A DNA stretch of 64,000 nt, from the NCBI RefSeq assembly GCF_020497125.1, contig NW_025422883.1, positions 248,001-312,000 of the forward strand, in the 5' to 3' direction. A program made the translations under genes and the position numbers. The first letter of the stretch is position 1; the number at the start of each line of letters is the position of its first letter. The stretch is from Mauremys mutica (taxonomy: Eukaryota > Chordata > Testudines > Geoemydidae). The notes below the pieces were generated by a model. That model was given only the letters and a program-made list of their open reading frames with translations. It had not been told where the DNA came from and ran no database searches. Positions 47,701-57,800 of the stretch are shown here, in pieces.

Positions 47701-50700
47701 TCAAATCAGCAGCCAGGGTCGGCTCCATCCCAAACCTCCTTTTCCTACTCGCCTACCAGGCTTCCTCCTCCACCATGGCCTGGGTGCCCCCTGCCCTCAG
47801 GGCCCGGATCCCAGGGCTTTGGCTCTCCCCCGGGTGTTCTCCTTTCCCTCTCTGCAAGTTCCCCCCGCATCCCCCTTCTGCTGCCAGCGCCCGGCTTTAC
47901 CTCAGTCCCGCCTGCTCCATCGTCAAGCAGGGCTGCTTAGGCCAGTTCCCCTCAGGTGTGGCCTGTTTGCAGCCCATGAACCCCTTTCTAGGCTAGTGGG
48001 GTGAACACCCCAGCACAGGGGTGTCCAAGGCTGGTGGGGTGCACTAGCAGATGGGCCCAGCATTCCCACCCCGCTAATGATCGCCGACCTCCTCCTCTCC
48101 CCTCACCGGTTCACCGAGCCTGGATCAGAGGCTTGTGCTGGCTGACTCTGCCTAGTCCTGGGTCCCGCTGCCCAGAGAAGAAACAATCTCTCATCCCGAT
48201 GGCACGTTTGTGCCTCACAATTCCAGTAACGGCGACCAGGATATTACTGTGGCTCCTGCATACCGGCACCTGAGCATCACTCCCTCTAACGGGACAGACT
48301 CTCCAAGAGCCGTTTAAATCCCTCCCAGCACGTCCGGGCACATGGGGCGCAGGGTCCGGCTGCCACTCACCACGGGGTTCTGCGTTCACGGGGCTGGGAG
48401 AATGGCTGTTGCAGGTCACTCCAGTGCCTGAGCACGGGACTGGGGCTCTCCCCGGTGGGAAAGGCAGCCAGGGAGGGCTACAGCTGGGGCCATTAACTGA
48501 CCCTGGTGTTGTGGGGCTGCAAAGCTGGTTTAATGGGCCAGTGAGAAGCGTGGAGGAGGCCGGAGCACGTCACACTGTCCGTGCAGGGCGGCAGGACTCT
48601 AAACGGGCAGCCAGAGGCACCAGCAGGTGCAAACGGAGCCATTTCCAGCGCAGCAGGTCGTGCTGCAGCCTGAGGAGAGGAGAATACAGTGCAGGCCGTC
48701 AGAGCAGCCCGGCTGAGCTGTGAGGCCAGCGGGTCACTGCCTGCTGCTCTCAGCTGTCACACAGGGTCTGAACATCGCCCATTGGCCTCCCTGGGCAGCG
48801 AGGACACGGGCACACGAAGGGTGAGTTGATGGGATGCTCGTGAGCTAGGGTCCCCACACGCCAACAGGTCTGGGAACACGGTCTGGTCTGACCTGCCACC
48901 CGTTAGCTAAATAGGGTGCAGTTAACAGGGCCTGGAGAGAGGAACCCGGCTACTGATGGGGCAGGGAGGGGTACCACCGCCCAAGGCTGTACCCAGTGAG
49001 GGATTACAGCCCATCACGGTGCTGGGGGAGACTGGGCCACAGAGAGCGAGCAGTGGCAGAGCGGGACGGAGCCACCTGCCCAACCCAGCCCTGGGTGTCC
49101 ACTACAGAGCCGGGCTGGGCCTGGGGTGACAATTTATACAGCACATTTCCCCAGCCTCAGAGCACTGAGCAGGTCAAAAATGATGCGAGTGACCATCTCC
49201 CCACCTCTGCAATGCAACTGCCTCTGGGGGGGGGAGACACAACAGCTCTTTACACAGCACACAGCACCACTCAGAAAGCAAAGACTAATCCCACCGCCGA
49301 GTAGCAGGGGCTGTTGGAGGCAGAACACCACTATGTGCCCGGCCATCGACAAGGACATTGGGGTGAACTCCCCTCTGCTGACAGAATGGGCCCTGGGGAC
49401 CTCAGCGATCATAGGTGGAGACATTGCAACTTAGCTGAAAGGCAGCACCGCCTGCAGCTCCCCCGGTCCCTGCCGGCCCATCAGCTCTGTGGGCCAGAGA
49501 AACCAACCACAGCCCAGTCACGCCCCTTGCTTCCTGCAGCACCAGCGTTTGCCCATTCAAGTGCTGACCAGCCCCATCCCTGCTTCGGGTGAGAGCCCAG
49601 ACAAGCTCCGATGCTGCTGATCTGGGCCCGGGGCAGAGGGGCACTGCAGGGCCCTGGCCAGGAAGAGTCGGTGTCCAGCGGTCCAGGCAGGAGATGATGG
49701 CAGAAGCTGCAGAAGTCTCTCCCCAGGGACAGGCTGGACACCCCCCCGCTTGGGCCACGTACAGCCAGACGGGGCGAGACATTGCATCACAAGATGTCAC
49801 AGAGGCCCAGAGTTCACGTGTCAGAAGCATAAGTGGCAAATGTGCCTCAAACATGAGCTAACATCTGCAGTCCTCCCTCTGCCCCCTAACTGCCTGTGGC
49901 ACCTGGGATTGCACCACTCACCCGCTGGCTTCCTCGCAGAGCTGGAGATGAGTGGCGAGAGGTGCATCCCAATGGGAATCCTGGATAGGGAGCCTTAACT
50001 AAGCTAAAGTTAAAATACAAATTCCCAGCAAAGCTCAGATGCTCAGTAAGGAACCTTCCAACCTTGCTCGCCCTTGAGCCCAAAGCTGCTCAGAATTTAC
50101 GTGTGGCTAAGCCGCCCACCTCTCTGTCTAACGAAAGAGAACGCCTGCTGGGCCAGACCCCCGAACGATGGCTCCAGTCCGGTGCCAGGGCTCCATTTTC
50201 TCCTCTAGGTTAACCAAGGCCCAGAACTGACTACAGAAAAAAGCAGCTTAAACCAGCTAACAGCAGCTTGCTGTGTGACCCAAACAGGCTGGAATTTCCA
50301 CAGCTCACCCCCCTGAGGGCTGCAGAAGTCCAATCTGTGTCTTTCACCCAAACTTAGAAACTGTACATCCGTGTGCTGTACGACCAGCCACCTCTCTGTA
50401 CGGCTTGTTCCACCAACACATCTCCCAGCCCAGGATAAAACCTGGACGAGAGAAAATGAGAAGCGCTGGATATAATCAAAGAACATACGGCTCCTGCCCA
50501 CTCGATTCCAAGGAGCCAGCAGGGATTTCCTGCTGCACTCTATGAGCACTAGCACTGCCCAGCACAAGCAGGAACAGGGGCTGCTGGGAGAGATGTGCTG
50601 CTAAGCCAGGGAGAGCTGGGAACCGCTGGACACATTGCTTTAGAAAGGGGAGACCACTCGATAGTCTGGGCTGATACCGAAATCCAGCCAGGCTTGGGCT

Positions 50701-50890
50701 GATCCCGTTAGTTGTTGGTAAAGGTTGATTTCACCTGACACATGGAAATCGAGGGGAAAAAAAAGATCCATGGGGGTGCAGGAGGGTCCCCGCTTGGCCC
50801 CTGGGCTGTAACAGGATGAGGGGCCCTCCTCGCTGCTCTACCCAGGGTCTCTGCCTGCCCTGCACCTGCCAAGATCAGGCACCACTAATA
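44715..50890. other. Unassigned intergenic DNA, no gene found
   Basis: I see no exon series, RNA gene or confidently named repeat. LTR-like stretches may exist at about 46168-46790 (starting TGTCACAGGGC, near a CCCCTTTTACA) and about 47370-48060, but no target duplications were found. Frames here are short, or overlap on both strands. Confidence 0.35.
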
Positions 50891-51011
50891 GGGTGACCAG
50901 ACAGCAAATGTGAAAAACCAAGACAGGGGGTAGGAGAGTAATAGGAGCCTATATAAGAAAAAGACCCCAAATTCAGGACAGTCCCTATAAAAGCGGGACA
51001 TCTGGTCACCC
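50891..51011. mobile_element. 121-bp MITE with TA flanks
   Basis: Ends GGGTGACCAGA and TCTGGTCACCC are perfect inverted repeats. TA dinucleotides sit on both sides (50889-50890 and 51012-51013), as for TA-targeting elements. Interior A-rich, non-coding. It resembles a short DNA transposon found widely in reptile genomes (memory). Confidence 0.75.
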
Positions 51012-51675
51012 TACTACTAAATAATTGTCTGTCCCTCGTCACCTCCCCCCCCCCCCCCCGGCAGTGTCCCACAGCTGTGGAAATTCAAAAAACAAAAACA
51101 AGACAAACCCCATAATTCCACCTCGCCCCCAGAACATACAAACTGATTCCAACCGAAAAAAAATGCTTAAAAAGAACCGTTCCTATTATCTGTCCAAATG
51201 GCGAGCTCGCAGTCGGCCAGGGTTAACCCCAACCCAGGAACGGAATCTCACAACTCCACAGAGGAAAAGGAGCACGAAAAGGGTGTTGGCAGCGTTGGCT
51301 CCCGGGGTGGTAGCGACATGGTGGGGGAAGAAATACCTTCGATTGGACCCAGTTCGGTGGGTGAGACAGGCCGAGCTCCTGTGTTTCCCCAGAGCCCGGA
51401 GCTCTGTGCACACTGGGACGTGCCTGTCTCTGGGCCCGTAAGATATTCCTCACCCGCCAGGTCTCATTGAAAAGCGTCACACATCGGGCCCTCTCCTGGC
51501 CGCTGCAGGAAGCAGTGCAGAACCCAGAGCTACGAGCCCCTGGGAAAGTCCCCAACAGAAATCAGAGGGTGGCTGCCTCCAGCAGGGTATGGACAGGGTC
51601 TACACACCTGAGGCCACAGCGAGGGACCCCAGGGCTTGCTGAACCCCCCCCACTCCCCCCCATCCTCGCCCCTGG
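51012..51675. other. Unassigned intergenic DNA with a poly-C run
   Basis: A run of about 15 C lies at 51045-51059. Otherwise nothing recognised. Confidence 0.35.
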
Positions 51676-51680
51676 TTTGG

Positions 51681-52132
51681 TGTGACGAAGTGGGACTGGT
51701 CTTACTGGGGGCTGGGTACAGAAACTAAGTTCCAGCAGCACAAATGCCTGACACTCTGTCTCCTAGCAACTGATGGCCGGGCCCCTCCCTGCAAAGGTGC
51801 ATCTAAAGGTGTGGGAGACAAAGGGGTCAGGTGACCTCCTGGCCCAGGAAATAAGCGGAGGGGAGAGGAGGGGCCGGAGGGGGTGGGGCAGACTGTGGTT
51901 GGCTGGGGAAACAGGGGAGCAGGGGGAAAGGGCTCTGATCCCCGAGGGGGGCTGCAAGGCCCCCAAAATGGACCTAACCGGGGGGATCCTGTTATCTGTG
52001 CCTGCAAAACCTGTGTTGGACAGTGTTCCTGTCGTCTAAATAAACCTTCTGCTTTACTGGCTGGCTGAGAGTCCTGGGGAATCGGCAGGGAGCCCGGGGG
52101 TGCAGGGCCTGACTCCCCCACACTCCGTGACA
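51681..52132 (+). mobile_element. Solo LTR (family A, copy 3)
   Basis: A 452-bp element from TGTGACGAAGTGGG to CACTCCGTGACA with perfect 5-bp duplications TTTGG at 51676-51680 and 52133-52137. It has a plus-strand AATAAA in GTCTAAATAAACC and the GGCTGGCTGAGAGTCC block downstream, so it reads in the opposite orientation to the copies at 4955 and 17545. It shares the GCCTGACACTCTGTCTCCTAG block with the first copy. Confidence 0.9.
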
Positions 52133-52137
52133 TTTGG

Positions 52138-54483
52138 ATTCTCACTCACTCATCTTTCCACACTCCCCGGCCCCAGCCAACTGGCCTAGGAAAGTTAAAA
52201 CAGTAACTTTAAACAGGGGCGTTGGAGGTTGCAAACGGGCCCCTTTCAGACCAAGCCAGACACAGCAGGGCCTACGCTCCTGAAAGCTCCGGCAGGTCAG
52301 GCCATGCACATCCTTGCTCTTGGGGAAAGCCTGGGGACGGCCCGGGTGCTAGGGAGCTGATGCTGGAGTGATCACGGGGATTGGCACTGCTCCTCCCTGC
52401 AGAGCCCCGGCCTTAGTCCAGGAGACCCGTGTGCCTGACTGTCGGGGTGTGCTCGGGTCACCCCTCGAGCCCAGGCCGGGGAACCCATCGCCCAGGCCGA
52501 GTTAATAAACTGCTGGTTGGTTAATAACCAAGTGTCCTGATGGGAGACGTGCTGCCCAAGGTAAAATGGAGGCCACCAAAGCTCCCTGGCCTCAGTGAAA
52601 GGGGTAACCCGAGTCGATTCCATCCCAGCACTTACCAACTGGGCACGGCCAGTTTGTTCGATTTCTTCTTTATACTCCTCACCGCGACCCACGGCAAATG
52701 CAGCCCATTGCCCCGGTTCACACCCCCAGCAGATCCCAGCAGCCCGGACATTTCTCTCTACCAAGAAGAGCCGAGTTACCAGGGGACATAGTCAGGGTTA
52801 GGTGGGCGACAGCCTCTGCTGCTTCGGGGCTTGAGCCAACCTGACCCACGGGGACCTCCTGCAGCAGCTGGCACTGGCTCAGGGATGGGATGCCAGGCAC
52901 GGGGGGCCCCCGTCTCAGCCATGGTGGCGATCCCTGTGCACCCCCCAGCCAATGCCCAGGCCAGGGGAACAGACAGAGGGGCAGCGGGGGGTGTAGAGGG
53001 TGCACAGGAATTGGGTAATGTGAACCCACTGGGGGTGCTCCCTGTGTTCAGCTTGAGATGTCGTCAGAGCAGCAGTGTGGCTGGAGCAGGCCTGGCCGGG
53101 GGGCAGTTAGAAACAGGGCGATTTAGTGCCCCCCGGGGCCACGTGGCTCCATACAGCACGTTTGCTGGGTACAGAAGACACGACGGGGGCTCCGCGCTGG
53201 CCAAGACCCACTGCACAATTAGCTGGGTCCTGGCTGGATTTGTTTGTTTCTCCTTCCTCTGAAGCATCAGAGCTGGTGAGAGCTGGACACAGCCAGGCCT
53301 CTGAGGCTCCCCAGAGAATCCCTGCTCAGGGGCACGGCCCATGGGCCTTGCTCCCCTGCACAGGGGCTAACTGGTCCCCTTAGGAATCTCCCCCCACGAG
53401 ACTGGCAGCAACCCTGGGGGGGGGGGTTGCCTCCCTCCACAGGCAGCATGAGGTGCAGGCCCCGCACTGAGATCACCTGCCCGCCTGCCCATCTCACTTC
53501 CCGGTCATGGGTCTCAGCCCGGGGGGCCCCCGTTCCCTGCCTGTCACCACAGTGGTTTAGGCTCCTGCGGGCCCAGGGCTTGGGCCCAGGGCTGGTCCTG
53601 GGTTGGGATGGGGGACCCGTTGGCTCCTTTGCTTTGGCACAGCAGGCTGGCGAGGCTGCTGCGGGGCGGCGCTGCCGCTGGGCGCCTGAGCTGGGTGAAG
53701 CAGAAGCAGCGAGCGGCCCAGTTGACCCAGACCCGCTCTGGTCCCTGGTGCACTGAGCGGCTCGGCTCCCCGGCGAGACCTGCCTGGGGGCACCTGCGGC
53801 TCATGGCTGGGCTGCGAGGCCTTTCGGAGACATTCCTCAGCTCTCCCCACCCAGCGGTGTCTCCTGCCCGCTTCAGAGGGCGAGGTGCCACCAAACCACA
53901 TGGGCTCGGAGCATCGGCTGGGGCAGCCACAGGGTGGGCCAATGCCCGGTTAGAGCGCCCCCGGCAGGGTGCGGACAGACACTGGCTCTGCTGCGAGGCG
54001 AACGCTGGCACCCGCACAGTGCCCATCAGCCCTGCCGCCAGCCCAGCCCAGCGCCCCACAGGCCCCGGGGCCTGGCGCAGGGATGGGACACACCGTGCCC
54101 TAGCCGCGCCAGCTGGGACAGGCAGGGGGGTGGGGACTGGCCAGCAGCCGGGCTCTTGGCCCCACGAGGCAGCGGGCGGGAACGGAGTGAGTATACAGTG
54201 CCCCAGGGCTGCTCTCTGCCCAGCCACGCCCCAGTGCCAGGGCAGGTCACCTCCCGTTTCCAGGGCCCATGGGCGCAGGGCACCAGACGAACCCGCCAGG
54301 GGTCTGAGCACAGCATGGGACAGGGGGCAGCAGGAGGCTGACCCCAGCCGCAAGGGCGAGGGTTAATGGGCAGAGTGCAGGGAGAAGTGACGGGGCCTGG
54401 CCGTGCCCCGGGCACTGTCCCTGCACAGCAGGGCCCTGCTGGCGGGGCGAATGGCGAGGGAGCAGCGTGAGGTGGGCACCGTG
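52138..54483. other. Intergenic DNA downstream of RRP12
   Basis: GC-rich with no supported exon. Frames on both strands at 53544-54366 mirror each other and show no domain. Confidence 0.35.
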
Positions 54484-54489
54484 TTTATT
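54484..54489 (-). terminator. Poly(A) signal AATAAA for RRP12
   Basis: TTTATT on plus is AATAAA on the gene strand, 336 bases past the stop codon. This implies a 3' UTR of roughly 360 bases. It is the first canonical hexamer I see after the stop. Confidence 0.65.
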
Positions 54490-54824
54490 TCTCACCATGC
54501 TAGTCCAATGCAGCCAGTCACTGGCTCGCCCAGGTCCCCAGCCTGGCTCCGTGCCCAGGCAGCCTCCTCCTCCCCAAAACGGAGGCCCAGCTGCCGCTGC
54601 GAGCCCACCAGTGTCCGGAACAAGGGGGGCGCCGGTGGCTCTCAACAAACCTCACACAGCCAGTGTCCATCTCCTGCTGCCAGGGCCACGCTGAGCCCCC
54701 ACCCTGCCCCACAACCACCAGCCCCAGGACGGGCCGACGGGACTCTGGGCGGGCAGGAAACAGGGTCCGGCCTGGGAGGGTCTTCAGGGCTGGTGGGGGC
54801 GGAGGGGAAGGGGCGTTCAAAACC

Positions 54825-57800
54825 TCAGACGCGACGCTCCTTCTGGCGGTGTCTGCGGCCGGTCTGAGCACCCCGCTGGGCCCCCTTCATCAGCCCCTTG
54901 AACTGTCCCTGCATCTTCGCCTTCTTCCTGGGGAGGGGAAGGAGCAGAGGGCACAGGTTAGAGCGGGCACTGCCCGAAGTCAGCGTCACAGAGCCACCGA
55001 GCCGGGGAGCCCTGGCCTGTCCCAGCAGGGGGCGCTGTGGGGAGAGGGGCAGGAGCTGGCTGGGGGGGAGCTCACAGCCTCTCCCAGCAGGGGGCGCTGT
55101 GGGGGACAGGAGCAGGCTGGGGGGTGGAGCTCCCGGTGACTCCAGCCTGTCCCAGCAGGGGGCGCTGTGGGGAGCGGGGCAGGAGCTGGCTGGGGGGGAG
55201 CTCACAGCCTCTCCCAGCAGGGGGCGCTGTGGGGGACAGGAGCTGGCTGGGGGGTGGAGCTCCCGGTGACTCCAGCCTGGCCCAGCAGGGGGCGCTGTGG
55301 GGAGCGGGGCAGGAGCTGGCTGGGGGGGAGCTCACAGCCTCTCCCAGCAGGGGGCGCTGTGGGGGACAGGAGCTGGCTGGGGGGTGGAGCTCCCAGTGAC
55401 TCCAGCCTGTCCCAGCAGGGGGCGCTGTGGGGAGCGGGGCAGGAGCTGGCTGGGGGGGAGCTCACAGCCTCTCCCAGCAGGGGGCGCTGTGGGGGACAGG
55501 AGCTGGCTGGGGGGTGGAGCTCCCGGTGACTCCAGCCTGGCCCAGCAGGGGGCACTGTGGGGAGGGGGCAGGAGCTGGCTAGGGGGGGAGCTCCCAGCCT
55601 CTCCCAGCAGGGGGTGCTGTGGGGAGGGGGCAGGAGCTGGCTGGGGGGGAGCTCCCAGTGACTCCAGCCCCGACCTCTCCCAGCAGGGGGCGCTGTGGGG
55701 AGGTGGGCAGGAGCTGGCTGGGGTGGGGGAGCGCCCGGTGACTCCAGCCCCGACCTTTCCCAGCAGGGGGCGCTGTGGGAGCGGGGCAGGAGCTGGCTGG
55801 GGGGGAGCTCCCAGTGACTCCAGCCCCGACCTCTCCCAACAGGGGGCGCTGTGGGGAGGTGGGCAGGAGCTGGCTGCAGGGGAGCGCCCGGTGACTCCAG
55901 CCCCGACCTCTCCCAGCAGGGGGCGCTGTGGGGAGCGGGGCAGGAGCTGGCTGGGGCGGGGAGCTCCCGGTGACTCCAGCCCCGACCTCTCCCAGCAGGG
56001 GGCGCTGGCGGGAACTCCCAGCTCCCTGCCGTGCGCAGCCGTTGGCCTGGAGCGAGCCCAGGACTGGCATCCAGGGATCTGCTCCTGGCTTCGCTCCAGT
56101 TCCACCCCGGCCTCAGAGTCGTCCCGCCCCGGGTGACCCCCAGCCGCACCTTCGGTTGAGCTTGGCTCTGTTCAGCGGGATGTAGGCGTAGGGGTCCAGC
56201 CGGCCTTTCTTCTTCACGTCACCGCGGCCTGTCTGGGGAGCACACGGGAGGATGAGGAACCAGCCCGCCCCATGCTGACAGCCCTGGGCAGGGGGCCCCG
56301 AAGCGGGAGCAGGTGACATGGCCCCAATGAAGCCAGGAGGCCACTGGGGGCCCTGCCCCACCCCTCTCACTGCGCCCCGGGCTCAGTCTGACCTCCAGGA
56401 CCAGGCACAGGGCTGCAGACCCAGCCTCGGCTCAGGGGCGGCTGCTGGGCGGTGCCAGCACTGCCGAGACCTGCTCCAGGGAGGGAGCCAGGCTAGGAGA
56501 CTGCGAGGGCAGCACGAATCCCAGGGAATGCGCCCCAGGGCCCCCCCCAGGCAGGGCCCCCTGCACCCATGGCCAGGGACACGCTGGCATCCATGCAAGC
56601 TGCAGCTCCAGGCTGGGAAACCGCCTCCCAGGCAACTCTGCCTGCCACGTGCGGGGCCTCGGGCAGCACCACAGCCGTGCGCCAGCCCCACACGCTGCGA
56701 ACAGCGCTGCCCTGCCAGGGCAGACCCCAATGCCCCTGACATGGGGCCTGCAGCTGTGGGGGACGACACCCTCCCATCCCCGCCAGGATCTGTTTCGCTC
56801 CACCCCCCCCGAGAACCCATGGAAAGCGACTCCTTACCTTGGCCTTGTAGTCTGCCCCAAGTGCCGGCCCTGCGCCCAGTCGCCGGTGGATGCCGGAGCC
56901 TCCAGCTAAAAACAGCAGCAAACCTGCATCAGATGCAGCTCCAGGGATCGGGGGGGTTTCCATGCTCCCTGCCCAGGGGAGGGTGAGAGGCAGGAACCAG
57001 CACAGAGCTGGGCATCCCACACCCCTGAGTTCTGCCCCAGGCCGTGGGCAATGCCCGGGGCTGCCAGGGTGTGTCAGTAACTGAGCCCAGCGCTCCCGAG
57101 GGTCCAGAACCCACCCAGGACCCAGCTCCAGGAGCGGGGAGCAGAGGCTGATGCCTGGGGCATGCCCCGCCCTCTGGGAGCCGGCCGGCCGTGTGGGTGT
57201 TGGGGGAGCCGGCCGGCCCCCACGCCCGCTGGAGGCAGCACCGCGCAGCCTGGGGTCACCTTTGTAGGGCGCCTGAGTCCCATCCTCCGGCTCCTCGTCC
57301 TCCGCCTCCTCCCGGAACCGGCGCTTCTGAGCCTTCCTCTGTGGAGAGAGGGCAGCTCAGCCAGGAGCAGCTGGGACCCCCCAGTTCCCCCTGCCCCCCA
57401 TGGGTATCTGCTTTGCTGGCGAGACCCAGCAGGCCCTGCCCTGGAACGTGCCCCCGCTGGGACCGCAGGGCGTGACTGGCCCCAGCCCTACCCGGCCCTG
57501 GGGGCAAGCGCTCAGCGCCGCTACTCACGCTCTGGATCCCCACTTCCTGCATCAGGTCGGCCATCTCCTCATCCACTCCTGGAACAAAGACCAGCCGGGT
57601 CAGAGCCGGGAGCCGGGGCTGGGACCTCCTGCCTCCTGGCCAGGGCCAGCCAGACGGAGAGTGGCTCAGGGACCGACACGGCTCCCCTCCTGCCACCCCA
57701 GCAGCATGTGCCCAGCAGGGGTGTGGGGGCCCCAGGGCGCCTTTGCCAGGAGGGGAGACCTGCCTGCTATGGCTGCCCCACGTCACCAGGTGGGTGTGGC

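Noticed and set aside
46168..48060. Two possible LTRs starting TGTCACAGGG and near GGTGTAGGGAGGGGG
   Set aside because: No matching ends or target duplications could be found, so they are left unannotated.
55202..56149. 315-codon minus frame and 279-codon plus frame across the last RRP12 intron
   Set aside because: Translations of the CTCF-motif minisatellite. The region is flanked by proper RRP12 donor and acceptor sites.
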